DNA from: JBAXTE01 sp038240835
GTDB taxonomy: Bacteria > Bacteroidota > Bacteroidia > Bacteroidales > WCHB1-69
NCBI GenBank assembly: GCA_038240835.1
Contig: JBBRGJ010000029.1
Coordinates: 1-28,607 of the forward strand
DNA length: 28,607 nucleotides
Reading direction: 5' to 3'
Both the position numbers and the translations under genes were made by a program. Positions 7,985 through 16,988 of the stretch are shown here, piece after piece; position 1 is the stretch's first letter; every line of letters starts with the position of its first letter. The notes beneath the pieces were generated by a model that worked only from the letters and a program-made list of their open reading frames with translations, was not told the origin of the DNA and searched no databases.

Positions 7985-8605
7985 TTAAAGGGTGATAAAT
8001 TTCTCTGGATTCGCTCTGTACAATTCGGTGTGATATCCATTGATGGAATTTAGAATTTGTAACAGGTTGGCCTTTTCGTTTTCGGGCGTGTAGGAGAGAA
8101 TCTTTTCGTTGTTGAGATGAATGGTTCCTTCTACTTCTAAAAGCTCTTTTTGACCTTTTGCTGTGAGTTTGATACGTTTGATTCGTTTGTCTAATTTATC
8201 ATCAAATTCTTTTACAAAACCCATTTCAATCAACCGTTTCATTATTTTAGCACCCGTGGTAAGTTCGGTGATGGTTTGAGTGTAAATATCTGATTTTGCT
8301 GGACTTTCCATCAATTTTATCGTTTGCAGAAATTTAAACTCTTCGTATGTTTTTATCTGATGTTGGTTGAATACATCTTTGTGGAATAATTTGACATATT
8401 TTGAGATTCTGATAAAATTATCTACGATGTCGATGTTTGTATTTTTTTCGGAAATTTGTTCGTCTTCGCTATTATTCCCTTCAGCATTTTTGGCCAACCA
8501 AGCACTGAAGCTTTTCAGGTTCTCGTTTTGAGTTTCGGAATAGTACATTTGATATAAACATACTAACTCTACTATTTTTAGTCCATCCATTTTTTGTGCT
8601 TCCAT
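7985..8605 (-). CDS. MarR-family transcriptional regulator
   Basis: 206 residues, longer than the usual 140-160 because of an N-terminal extension of about 60 residues (MYYSETQNENLKSFSAWL...). The winged-helix part is at about 85-170: EEFKFLQTIK, TQTITELTTGAKIMKRLIEMGFVKE and the wing DKLDKRIKRIKLTAKGQKELLE. The ligand and target genes are not evident. The start is 11 bases after the topoisomerase gene on the same strand, so the two are probably co-transcribed. Confidence 0.85.
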   Translation of the reverse strand: MEAQKMDGLKIVELVCLYQMYYSETQNENLKSFSAWLAKNAEGNNSEDEQISEKNTNIDIVDNFIRISKYVKLFHKDVFNQHQIKTYEEFKFLQTIKLMESPAKSDIYTQTITELTTGAKIMKRLIEMGFVKEFDDKLDKRIKRIKLTAKGQKELLEVEGTIHLNNEKILSYTPENEKANLLQILNSINGYHTELYRANPEKFITL

Positions 8606-8616
8606 AATATTATTGA

Positions 8617-11298
8617 TTAAAATAAGGTCATCTGTTTTGGTTCGTCGTCGTCGTCTGTATTCTTTGTTTTAGGCGTCACTTCATCCATCAATGAAGTGGG
8701 GTTGTTCCACATCTCTTCAAGTTCTGGATTTTCAATTTCTAACTCCTCCTCAATCTCTTCGGGCTCTTCAAAAGCAACTGGCTCTAAGAGATTTGTTGAT
8801 TTAATCGAATCATAAGTGAGTCGTTTTCCTTTGGCTTTAATGCTCATTAGTTCAACCAATGTGGCTAATTCCAAGGTTTCAATGACAATATCTCCATTTT
8901 TCTTTTTGGATTTTATCTCCACTACAGGCAAAAAGTCATTGGTGATTAGTAAAATATTGATATTGCTTGGATTCGAGAAGAAATCTACTTTTTTATCACT
9001 GATTTCGGGTAAGAATCGTTTTAAAAAGTACTTTTTGCTGTCTAACTCTTGGTACAGAATAGAGATAGGTTTGTTTGCATTAAAGCGCTCTAATACAAGC
9101 AAATCATCCTCAAAGTGTAAGGTTAAATCTACTTTTTTAGTAAAATAACATCCCGATTTATAAATGGTTAATAGTTGATGTTTTCCTTTAAATAACCCCA
9201 ACGATCTACCTCTGGATTCGGTATTTAAGCGCATAATGGTTTCGTCATACCAAATTTCTAAAGCAGATAGGGTAGAAGCACCTTTTTCGAGTAAATCAAT
9301 TCTTTTAATTGGGTTTCTACTTAAGATATTGCCCATGGAATTCCGGTTCTTAATGCTCAAAATTCCAAAGTTAAACTCAAAACTCAATTTCTTCAATTTT
9401 GGTTTGGGTTTCAATATTACTTTAATCTTCTCCGCTTCGCCATTGGCATTTGCCGAGAAATAAAGTACTTTTGAGTTCTTAGCTCCCTTGGTTAAATCGT
9501 ACTCTTTATCGCGTGTGATACCGCCCGTAGAGAATCGTTTGGCCATCACATTGCCGTAAGGACCATCAGTATATATTAAGTGGTAAACGGTCCGGTCGTC
9601 ATTTTTCTTGAAAATATCGATATGGATGATGTTTTGTCCCACAAAACTTTTGTCCGAGACTTTGGTCACCATAAATTTACCATCTGCTTTAAAAACAATG
9701 ATATCGTCGATGTCGGAGCAATCGCAGACAAATTCGTCTTTTTTGAGACTAAATCCAACAAAACCTTCTTCTCTATTTACGTATAGTTTCTGGTTAGCAA
9801 CGGCTACCAATTGAGCTTCAATGTTTTCGAAATTACGTATTTCCGTTTTACGCTCTCTGTCTTTTCCGTGTTTTTTCTTAATTTGTCGGTAATAGTTGAT
9901 TACATAATCAATTAAATTATCAAGATGATTCAAGACTTCTTCCATCTCAATCTCTATGTTTTTAATCAACTCATCGGCTTTAAACCCATCAAATTTAGAT
10001 ATTCGTTTGATTTTAATCTCCGTAAGACGAATAATATCTTCTCGTACAATTTCTCGTTTAAAAATTGATTTAAAAGGATCTAAACCCTTGTCAATTGTCT
10101 CGATAACGCTTTCCCACGTCTCGCACTCTTCAATTTGGATATAGATTCGGTTCTCGATAAATATTTTTTCCAACGAAGAGAAGTGCCAATGCTCTTGCAA
10201 CTCGTTCAATCGAATGTTAAGTTCCGATTTTAATAAATCTACGGTATGCGTGGTCGATTCGATGAGCAATTCGGTAACACTAGGAAAAATTGGCGCATTA
10301 TTGTTAATCACACAACTGTTTGGAGAAATCGAAACTTCGCAGTTGGTAAAAGCATACAGTGCATCTATCGTTTGATCGGGTGAAATATTTGGAACTAAAT
10401 GAATTAAAATTTCTACATTTTCAGCGGTATTATCATCAATTTTCCGAATTTTAATTTTGCCTTTTTCATTCGCTTGTACAATGGTATCTATCAACGAAGA
10501 GGTTGTTGTTGAAAATGGAATCTCCTTGATAACCAATGTCTTCTTGTCTAAAATACTTATTTTTGCACGCACTCTAACTTTTCCGCCTCTTATGCCATCA
10601 TTGTATTTTGTTACGTCAATCAATCCACCTGTTTGGAAATCTGGAAACAGTTCAAACGGTTTATTTTGAAGATGTGCAATGGATGCATCAATGAGTTCGT
10701 GAAAGTTGTGAGGAAGAATTTTGCTTGCCAAACCTACAGCAATTCCCTCAACTCCTTGAGCCAAAAGCAATGGGAATTTAACGGGTAATACAATCGGTTC
10801 TTTATTTCTGCCATCGTAAGAAGATTTCCAAGGAGTGGTTTTGGGGTTGTAAACTACATCCAACGCAAATTTAGACAAGCGAGCTTCAATGTATCGAGGA
10901 GCAGCCGCTGAATCACCTGTGAGGACATTTCCCCAGTTTCCTTGCATATCAATCAACAGCTCTTTTTGTCCCAATTGAGTAATTGCATCGCCAATGGATC
11001 GATCGCCATGAGGGTGGTATTTCATGGTGTTGCCAATGATGTTTGCCACTTTGTTGTACCGACCATCTTCCAATTCCCACATCGAATGCATAATTCTCCG
11101 CTGAACAGGCTTAAATCCATCAATAATATCAGGAACAGCGCGCTGGAGGACGACATAAGATGCATAATCCAACCACCAGTTCTTAAACATACTTTGGATG
11201 TTCGTAATCTTGTGAAGTTTCGTATCCTCAGTAGCTTCTTCTAAATTTTCTTCATTTGACGACTCACTATAAATGTCGTCTAGCTCCTCTGTTGTCAT
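8617..11298 (-). CDS. parC: DNA gyrase/topoisomerase IV subunit A (ParC-type)
   Basis: Type IIA topoisomerase DNA-cleaving subunit of 893 residues. Conserved parts are the winged-helix core with QRR at 66-68 and HPHGD at 95-99, then AAAPRYIEARLS with the catalytic tyrosine Y136, which forms the covalent link to DNA. VGLASKILPHNF marks the tower region, and a beta-pinwheel-type C-terminal part follows from about residue 500. The last 60 residues are very acidic and end in QMTLF. In Bacteroidota a second GyrA-like gene of this size is usually the topoisomerase IV A subunit; the ParE partner is not in the window, so gyrA cannot be fully excluded. A TAnnTTTG box lies 20 bases upstream, and a MarR gene follows by 11 bases. 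Confidence 0.93.
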   Translation of the reverse strand: MTTEELDDIYSESSNEENLEEATEDTKLHKITNIQSMFKNWWLDYASYVVLQRAVPDIIDGFKPVQRRIMHSMWELEDGRYNKVANIIGNTMKYHPHGDRSIGDAITQLGQKELLIDMQGNWGNVLTGDSAAAPRYIEARLSKFALDVVYNPKTTPWKSSYDGRNKEPIVLPVKFPLLLAQGVEGIAVGLASKILPHNFHELIDASIAHLQNKPFELFPDFQTGGLIDVTKYNDGIRGGKVRVRAKISILDKKTLVIKEIPFSTTTSSLIDTIVQANEKGKIKIRKIDDNTAENVEILIHLVPNISPDQTIDALYAFTNCEVSISPNSCVINNNAPIFPSVTELLIESTTHTVDLLKSELNIRLNELQEHWHFSSLEKIFIENRIYIQIEECETWESVIETIDKGLDPFKSIFKREIVREDIIRLTEIKIKRISKFDGFKADELIKNIEIEMEEVLNHLDNLIDYVINYYRQIKKKHGKDRERKTEIRNFENIEAQLVAVANQKLYVNREEGFVGFSLKKDEFVCDCSDIDDIIVFKADGKFMVTKVSDKSFVGQNIIHIDIFKKNDDRTVYHLIYTDGPYGNVMAKRFSTGGITRDKEYDLTKGAKNSKVLYFSANANGEAEKIKVILKPKPKLKKLSFEFNFGILSIKNRNSMGNILSRNPIKRIDLLEKGASTLSALEIWYDETIMRLNTESRGRSLGLFKGKHQLLTIYKSGCYFTKKVDLTLHFEDDLLVLERFNANKPISILYQELDSKKYFLKRFLPEISDKKVDFFSNPSNINILLITNDFLPVVEIKSKKKNGDIVIETLELATLVELMSIKAKGKRLTYDSIKSTNLLEPVAFEEPEEIEEELEIENPELEEMWNNPTSLMDEVTPKTKNTDDDDEPKQMTLF

Positions 11299-11318
11299 GA
11301 TTCTTTTGCGTATTTCTG

Positions 11319-11326
11319 CAAAAATA
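11319..11326 (-). promoter_or_regulatory. Possible -7 box for the parC-marR operon
   Basis: On the minus strand TATTTTTG ends 20 bases before the parC start and matches TAnnTTTG. The nearest upstream TTG is 15 bases away, slightly short of the usual spacing. Confidence 0.4.
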
Positions 11327-11441
11327 TACTAATTATATACACAAGGTACTCCCTTTTTCAAGTTTTAATTAACAAAGTGCGGTTTATAAACTAATTTCAC
11401 TGGGAAGGGAGGAGGTAGAGTTGTTGAGATTTTTTTTAGTA

Positions 11442-11550
11442 GTGGCCGAGTGGCGAAGTGGCCGAGTAGCTGAGTGGAGCGAAGCTCGGCTACCTTCCGC
11501 TATCATCGCTTTGCGCTCTCGGTCACTTGGCTACTCAGCTACTCGGCTAC
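11442..11550. repeat. GC-rich repeat element between parC and dnaE
   Basis: The 356-base gap holds this element plus the promoters. GTGGCCGAGT occurs at 11442-11451 and again at 11458-11467. The arm at 11458-11477 (GTGGCCGAGTAGCTGAGTGG) matches the reverse complement of 11531-11550 at 18 of 20 positions, giving a stem with a 53-base loop. Composition is clearly richer in GC than the surroundings. No frame of useful length crosses it. Confidence 0.7.
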
Positions 11551-11586
11551 ATCTTTAAAACTTTTCAACAAAATATCAAATACCCT

Positions 11587-11616
11587 TAATTTTGTCAGAC
11601 ATTCTTTGTAATTTTG
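11587..11616 (+). promoter_or_regulatory. Candidate dnaE promoter boxes
   Basis: Two copies of TAATTTTG, at 11587-11594 and 11609-11616, each match the -7 consensus TAnnTTTG. Neither has a TTG at ideal spacing. Both precede the preferred dnaE start at 11655. Confidence 0.4.
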
Positions 11617-11654
11617 AGGAATTAAGTTTTATCAAACAATATCTGCCTTTTTTT

Positions 11655-13808
11655 ATGTCCAAATTCACACATCTTCATGTACATACACAATATTCCATTC
11701 TCGATGGTGCTGCTAGCATCAAAGGATTGGTTGATAAAGTAAAAAGTTCGGGAATGGAAGCAATTGCCATTACGGATCATGGAAATATGTATGGTGTGCT
11801 TGATTTTTATAATACTTGTGCCAAAAATGGCGTGAAACCTATCTTGGGTTGTGAGGTTTATATTACCGAAAAATCCAGATTTAGCCAAAGTGGAAAAGAA
11901 GATAGGAGTGGACGTCACCTGATTTTATTGGCAAAAAACCACCAAGGATATAAAAATTTATCTAAGTTGGTTTCCAAAGGTTTTACCGAAGGTTTTTATT
12001 ACACTCCTCGCATCGATTTTGAAATTTTGGAAGAGTTTAGCGAAGGAATAATTGCTGCTTCAGCGTGCCTTGGTGGCGAAATTCCTCAGGCAATCATGCG
12101 CTACAATCCAGTGGAAAAAGGGAGAGATTACAGTCATCATATTTTTAACTTTGATGCTGTTTACCCATTGGTTGATAAATATTTAGCCATTTTTAAAGAT
12201 GACTTTTATTTTGAACTTCAAAATCATGGTTATCCTGAACAGGTGATGGTAAATCATGCGCTTAGACAGTTGTCTAAAGAGTATGGGATTAAATTAATTG
12301 CCACCAATGATGTTCATTATGTCAACAAAGAGGATTATGATGCGCATACTATTTTAATTTGTCTGAATACTGGAAAAGACATTGATGATACGGAAGGATT
12401 ACATTACACGGGCAATGAGTTTTTAAAGACTCCCGAAGAGATGGCGGAACTTTTTCCTGATTTTCTGGATGCGCTTGAAAACACTCAAGAAATTGTCGAT
12501 AAAATTGAAGAATATAAGCTGCAACGAGATGTTGTATTGCCAAAATTCCCAATTCCTGATGAGTTTACGGATGAGTTTTCTTATTTAGAACATCTTTCGT
12601 GGGAAGGCGCTCGGGCTCGCTGGAGCGAAATTACGCCCATCATTCAGGAGCGAATGGATTTTGAATTAAGTGTTATCAAAAACATGGGTTTTCCGGGTTA
12701 CTTTTTAATCACCTGGGATTTTATCAAAGAGGCACGTAGAATGGGAGTAAGAGTTGGTCCTGGGCGTGGTTCTGCTGCAGGTTCTGCTGTGGCATATTGC
12801 TTAGAAATTACAAACATAGATCCGATTAAATATAAGTTGCTTTTTGAGCGTTTCTTGAATCCTGAACGTATTTCAATGCCCGATGTTGACATTGATTTTG
12901 ATGATTTTGGTCGCGAAAAGGTGATGAACTATGTGATTGAGAAATATGGAAAGGATAAAGTTTCTCAAATTATCACCTTCGGTTCGATGGCTGCTCGTTC
13001 GGCGATTCGAGATGTGGCGCGGGTGCTCAAACTTCCTCTGCCAGAAGCGGATCGTTTGGCTAAATTAATTCCTGAAGGGCCAAAAGTAAAAATCTCGGAT
13101 GCAATCAAAAAAGTCCCCGAATTACTGGATGCTGCGGAGAATGGTTCTGATTTGGTTCGTAAAACATTAAAATTTGCTCAAACTCTCGAAGGCTCTGTCC
13201 GAAATACGGGCGTGCATGCTTGTGGGGTTATTATTGGTCCTGAAGATTTAACCAATTTTGCACCAATTGGAAGGGCTAAAGATTCTAATATGCCTGTAAC
13301 TCAGTACGAAGGGAAATTGGTGGAATCTGTTGGGTTGTTGAAAATGGACTTTTTGGGACTTAGAACGCTCTCCATTATCGATGATGCACTTATCAATATT
13401 AAACTTCGCCATGGAATTGATTTGAACATTGATATTATTCCAATCGATGATGCGAAAACGTACGAACTTTTTAGCAATGGCGATACAACAGCGGTATTTC
13501 AGTTTGAATCTGCAGGGATGAAGAAGTACCTCCAAGAGTTGAAACCAGATCGTTTTGAAGATATTATCGCCATGAATGCCCTTTATCGTCCGGGTCCGAT
13601 GCAATATATTCCTAACTTTATTAATAGGAAGTTTGGCAAAGAGGTCATCGAATACGCTTATCCTGTGATGGAGGAGTATTTGGATGAAACATACGGAATT
13701 ACCGTGTATCAGGAACAGGTGATGTTGCTTTCTCAAGCAATGGCCGGTTTTCGAAGGGAGAGGCTGATACTCTGCGTAAAGCAATGGGTAAGAAGCAGTT
13801 GGATGTAA
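11655..13808 (+). CDS. dnaE: DNA polymerase III alpha subunit, 5' part (frameshifted dnaE)
   Basis: N-terminal two thirds of the replicative polymerase. It contains the PHP domain (FTHLHVHTQYSILDG at the start) and the polymerase core VGPGRGSAAGSAVAYCL. The catalytic aspartates are in MPDVDIDF, coded at 12882-12896, and VYQEQVMLL follows near the end. A frame opens earlier, at a TTG at 11592, but it overlaps the promoter boxes; the ATG at 11655 gives the usual N-terminus and is preferred. After AMAGFR the frame leaves the family sequence and ends in an unrelated tail (RERLILCVKQWVRSSWM), because one base appears to be missing near 13755. The remaining domains continue in the frame that starts at 13784. 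The gene is expected to be essential. Confidence 0.93.
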   Translation: MSKFTHLHVHTQYSILDGAASIKGLVDKVKSSGMEAIAITDHGNMYGVLDFYNTCAKNGVKPILGCEVYITEKSRFSQSGKEDRSGRHLILLAKNHQGYKNLSKLVSKGFTEGFYYTPRIDFEILEEFSEGIIAASACLGGEIPQAIMRYNPVEKGRDYSHHIFNFDAVYPLVDKYLAIFKDDFYFELQNHGYPEQVMVNHALRQLSKEYGIKLIATNDVHYVNKEDYDAHTILICLNTGKDIDDTEGLHYTGNEFLKTPEEMAELFPDFLDALENTQEIVDKIEEYKLQRDVVLPKFPIPDEFTDEFSYLEHLSWEGARARWSEITPIIQERMDFELSVIKNMGFPGYFLITWDFIKEARRMGVRVGPGRGSAAGSAVAYCLEITNIDPIKYKLLFERFLNPERISMPDVDIDFDDFGREKVMNYVIEKYGKDKVSQIITFGSMAARSAIRDVARVLKLPLPEADRLAKLIPEGPKVKISDAIKKVPELLDAAENGSDLVRKTLKFAQTLEGSVRNTGVHACGVIIGPEDLTNFAPIGRAKDSNMPVTQYEGKLVESVGLLKMDFLGLRTLSIIDDALINIKLRHGIDLNIDIIPIDDAKTYELFSNGDTTAVFQFESAGMKKYLQELKPDRFEDIIAMNALYRPGPMQYIPNFINRKFGKEVIEYAYPVMEEYLDETYGITVYQEQVMLLSQAMAGFRRERLILCVKQWVRSSWM
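13754..13758 (+). other. dnaE: Apparent -1 frameshift site in dnaE
   Basis: After TTT CGA the family sequence would continue K-G-E-A-D-T-L-R-K-A-M-G-K-K. The DNA reads CGAAGGGAGAGG; one extra base in this A/G run (for example CGA AAG GGA GAG) restores that sequence and joins both parts into about 1167 residues, the normal DnaE length. There is no X XXY YYZ slippery heptamer, so a deletion or a sequencing error is more likely than programmed frameshifting. Confidence 0.85.
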
Positions 13809-15157
13809 TGCAGAAACTGAAAGCTAAGTTTATTGAAGGTTGTCTGGCGCGTGATATGGAAAAACCAAAAGTGGAGAAAATTTGGCACGATTGGGAAGCG
13901 TTCGCTGAGTATGCTTTTAACAAATCGCACTCTACGTGTTACTCGTATGTGGCTTATCAAACTGCATACTTAAAGGCGCATTACCCTGCGGAGTTTATGG
14001 CAGCCGTATTGACGAATAACTTGAGCAATATTGAGGAGATTTCAAAATTGGTGGAGGAGTCCAAACGGATGAATATCCCCGTAACGGGTCCTGATGTGAA
14101 TGAATCTCAACTTAAATTTACAGTAAATGCGGCGGGCGAAATTCGATTTGGAATGGGCGCTGTTAAAGGAGTAGGCGAGGGCGCGGTGGAAGCAATGATT
14201 GAGGAACGGACAGAAAATGGTCCCTATTCGTCGATTTTTGATTTTATGAAAAGAATAAACTTGCGGACTTGTAACAAACGGGTGGTTGAATCGTTGGCAA
14301 AAGCGGGTGCGTTTGATGGTTTTGAGAACATTCACAGAGCTCAGTATTTTTTTGTAGATAAAGACAATACTTCGTTTATAGAGAAATTGATAAAATTTGT
14401 CACAAGTTACCAAGAGAATAAAAATTCATCACAAGTTTCGCTTTTTGGCGATGAGAATGGGGTTGACAATCTACCAGATCCTGAAATGCCCGAATGTGAG
14501 AAATGGAGCAATTTGCAACAGCTTAAATATGAGAATGAAGTAACGGGTTTTTATATTTCGGGACATCCACTGAATGAACATAGTTTGGCAATGCAATATT
14601 TCTGCAATACTAAAATTGAAAAACTGAACGAATCACTCCGAAATTTCGTCAACAAGGACGTTACTTTTGGCGGCGTAGTTACTGCTGTTCAGCACAATGT
14701 AGCCAAAAATGGAAATCCTTATGGTAGAATTACCATTGAAGATTATAACGCAGAAATTCAAATTACTCTTTTTAAAGAAGATTATCTGAGTTTTAAAAAA
14801 TACTTTGAATTAGGTCTTTTTATCTATGTAAAAGGGAAAGTAACCATTCCAACATGGAAAAAAGAGGATAATCCGGACCCTGATTTTAAAATTACGGAGA
14901 TGATGATGCTCTCAAACGTACTTGAGAAGTATGCAAAATCAATCACCGTTGAAGTTGAAAAAGAAGATGTAAACACGGCTTTGGTGGATTTATTGTCAAA
15001 AATAGTCTTTGATAAAGCAGGAACTTGTACCTTGAAAATAAAAATTAGAAACTCAAACAGTAAAGCACTTGAACTTCAATCGAACAAATATCGAGTAAAC
15101 GTTGTTGATTTTGTTCACGAGGCAAAGAATTACGATATGAAAGTAACTTTAAATTAA
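13784..15157 (+). CDS. dnaE: DNA polymerase III alpha subunit, 3' part (frameshifted dnaE)
   Basis: C-terminal part of DnaE in the frame shifted by -1; family sequence in this frame can be traced back to about 13757 (GEADTLRKAMGKKQ). It has the end of the fingers region (FAEYAFNKSHSTCYSYVAYQTAYLKAHYPAEFMAA), helix-hairpin-helix DNA binding (INLRTCNKRVVESLAKAGAFDGF) and an OB-fold (VTFGGVVTAVQHNVAKNG). A QVSLF motif at 14432-14446 fits the sliding-clamp binding consensus. The first ATG in this frame (13784) is probably not a natural start but lies just past the frameshift. trxA follows 24 bases later. Confidence 0.92.
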   Translation: MGKKQLDVMQKLKAKFIEGCLARDMEKPKVEKIWHDWEAFAEYAFNKSHSTCYSYVAYQTAYLKAHYPAEFMAAVLTNNLSNIEEISKLVEESKRMNIPVTGPDVNESQLKFTVNAAGEIRFGMGAVKGVGEGAVEAMIEERTENGPYSSIFDFMKRINLRTCNKRVVESLAKAGAFDGFENIHRAQYFFVDKDNTSFIEKLIKFVTSYQENKNSSQVSLFGDENGVDNLPDPEMPECEKWSNLQQLKYENEVTGFYISGHPLNEHSLAMQYFCNTKIEKLNESLRNFVNKDVTFGGVVTAVQHNVAKNGNPYGRITIEDYNAEIQITLFKEDYLSFKKYFELGLFIYVKGKVTIPTWKKEDNPDPDFKITEMMMLSNVLEKYAKSITVEVEKEDVNTALVDLLSKIVFDKAGTCTLKIKIRNSNSKALELQSNKYRVNVVDFVHEAKNYDMKVTLN

Positions 15158-15181
15158 TATAAACAAATAAAAATCATTATC

Positions 15182-15499
15182 ATGGCTTTAGAATTTACCG
15201 ACAGCAATTTTGAAGAATTAGTATTAAAATCAGACAAACCAGCAATTGTAGACTTTTGGGCAGAATGGTGTGGACCTTGCCGTTTAGTAGGCCCCATTGT
15301 GGAAGAACTTGCTACTGAGTACGAAGGAAAAGCAGTTATTGGAAAAGTAAATGTAGACGAAAACTCTGAAATCACTTCTACTTTTGGAATTAGAAACATT
15401 CCAACAATCCTTTTCTTTAAAAACGGAGAAATTGTAGACAAACAAGTCGGTGCAACCAACAAAGCTGCACTAGAGGCTAAACTTAAAGCATTGCTCTAA
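15182..15499 (+). CDS. trxA: Thioredoxin
   Basis: Small cytoplasmic disulfide reductase of 105 residues, the standard size. The active site WCGPC is at 29-33, preceded by VDFWAEW. The cis-proline is in RNIPTILFF and the C-terminal helix is normal. It lies 24 bases after dnaE on the same strand, an adjacency seen in many Bacteroidota, and is followed by a strong terminator. The start at 15182 is the only one that gives the normal N-terminus. Confidence 0.96.
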   Translation: MALEFTDSNFEELVLKSDKPAIVDFWAEWCGPCRLVGPIVEELATEYEGKAVIGKVNVDENSEITSTFGIRNIPTILFFKNGEIVDKQVGATNKAALEAKLKALL

Positions 15500-15554
15500 G
15501 AACTTAATTATTTTTTAGAATTTGTATTATTAACCGAAGTGTAAATACAGATTT

Positions 15555-15592
15555 AAAAAGGAACTTTTACAAGATAGAAGTTCCTTTTTTTT
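15555..15592 (+). terminator. Rho-independent terminator after trxA
   Basis: AGGAACTT at 15559-15566 pairs with AAGTTCCT at 15578-15585. Flanking A and T runs extend the stem to about 12 bp, with an 11-base loop and a run of eight T at the 3' side. Confidence 0.88.
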
Positions 15593-15628
15593 ATTTTCAC
15601 AACATTAAAGTATAGGTTTTTTCACGTG

Positions 15629-15646
15629 CGACCCACTTTGGGGTCG
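15629..15646. repeat. Small perfect stem-loop in the trxA-wzz gap
   Basis: CGACCC at 15629-15634 and GGGTCG at 15641-15646 flank a 6-base loop (ACTTTG). The rest of the 434-base gap (15500-15933) holds the trxA terminator, a probable promoter at its end and otherwise AT-rich sequence without a gene. Confidence 0.5.
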
Positions 15647-15887
15647 TAATGCAAATTGTCGTACAAACCTAAATTAGCATCACTAAAAACAGAAAAACTC
15701 AAAAATGATCTTTTGAATACTCTAATTTATCCCGCTAAGCACAATATCAAGACAAAAGTGACACTAAAAAGAAAAATCTTCGAAGTAAAATGGTTTTCTT
15801 TATAAAATCAATCTTTTTTATTCAAAATAAATATTACAAAAAGTCGTTATGTTCTTTTTTAAACTAGGTAAAATCATTGCTTTTTTG

Positions 15888-15895
15888 TAAATTTG
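15888..15895 (+). promoter_or_regulatory. Probable -7 box for the wzz-wzy pair
   Basis: TAAATTTG fits TAnnTTTG and lies 38 bases before the preferred start at 15934. No TTG is found at the normal -33 spacing. Confidence 0.5.
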
Positions 15896-15933
15896 CCTCG
15901 AAATCAAGTTATTCACTTAAAAATCTGTTCCGA

Positions 15934-16986
15934 ATGAAATCAAAAAATCAATCATTCGACTTTAATTCTACCAATTTACTCCTTTTCCTCTGGCATTGGC
16001 GTTATACGCTAATTATTGTGATCGTCTCTACAATGGTTGTCAGCGCGATTTTCTCGTCACCTTGGTTTATTACACCTAAGTATAAATCGTCGGTGATCAT
16101 GTTTCCAGTGTCTACCAACTCTATTTCAAAAGCGCTGATTGCTTCAAATACAAATGGGAAGCAGGATATTATGGAATTTGGGGCAGAAGAGGAAGCGGAA
16201 CAGATGTTGCAAATTTTGTACTCTTCAAAAATAAAACAACGTGTTATCCAAAAATTTGATCTGTTTAAACATTACGATATTAAGCCTGATTCAAAGACCA
16301 AGATGACCGATTTGTACAAAGAGTTCGAATCGAATATTACTTTCAAAAGAACTGAGTTTATGGCCGTTGAAGTCACCGTTTTGGATAAAGATCCTCAAAT
16401 GGCGGCAGATATTGCAAATGATATCTCTAATTTAGTGGATACCGTGAAAAATGAAATCCAGAAAGAACGTGCTATTCAAGGTTTTAAAATCATCGAAAGG
16501 GAGCATAATAATCTACTTAACGAGATGAAAATCAACGAAGATTCGCTGAATAAAATCCGATTAAGAGGAGTAACCAACTACGAATCTCAAGCGGAACGTT
16601 TCAATGAACAATACGCCATCGCTCTTTCCAAAGGAAATACAAAAGGTGCAACGTTGATTAAACAACAGATTGATACCTTAGCAAAATATGGAGGATCGTA
16701 CGTTACCCTAAGTCAACTGTTTGAAAGTCAAGTAAAACAATTGGCTGAGTTAAGAGAAAAATACAACGAAGCAAAAGTGGATGCTGAGCAAACACTTCCT
16801 CAAAAATTCATGGTAGATCGCGCGTACAAAGCTGAAAAGAAATCATACCCAGTCCGCTGGTTAATTGTCGTTGTTTCTACGTTTAGTGCTTTTATATTGG
16901 CTGTTTTATCCATCATTATCATTCAAACTATTCGTAGTTACGAAATTAAACCTGTAGAATCCGATAAATCTGAACCTGTTGAGTAA
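15934..16986 (+). CDS. Wzz-type polysaccharide chain-length protein
   Basis: 350 residues from the ATG at 15934. An upstream TTG at 15877 would add 19 residues that overlap the promoter box and is not preferred. There is one membrane segment near the N-terminus (about 24-41) and one near the C-terminus (about 309-331, following YPVRW), with a helical periplasmic domain between. This is the layout of Wzz/polysaccharide co-polymerases, which set the length of surface polysaccharide chains. No C-terminal tyrosine kinase domain is fused. The ligase/polymerase gene starts 2 bases after its stop. Confidence 0.88.
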   Translation: MKSKNQSFDFNSTNLLLFLWHWRYTLIIVIVSTMVVSAIFSSPWFITPKYKSSVIMFPVSTNSISKALIASNTNGKQDIMEFGAEEEAEQMLQILYSSKIKQRVIQKFDLFKHYDIKPDSKTKMTDLYKEFESNITFKRTEFMAVEVTVLDKDPQMAADIANDISNLVDTVKNEIQKERAIQGFKIIEREHNNLLNEMKINEDSLNKIRLRGVTNYESQAERFNEQYAIALSKGNTKGATLIKQQIDTLAKYGGSYVTLSQLFESQVKQLAELREKYNEAKVDAEQTLPQKFMVDRAYKAEKKSYPVRWLIVVVSTFSAFILAVLSIIIIQTIRSYEIKPVESDKSEPVE

Positions 16987-16988
16987 TT

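Noticed and set aside
11442..11475. tRNA-Ser-like string GTGGCCGAGTGGCGAAG
   Set aside because: It resembles a serine tRNA D-arm, but no acceptor stem, anticodon arm or T-loop follows; it is part of a repeat.
13784..13790. Natural split dnaE or intein junction
   Set aside because: No intein residues are present at the join, and family sequence continues in the second frame upstream of its first ATG, so a frameshift explains it better.
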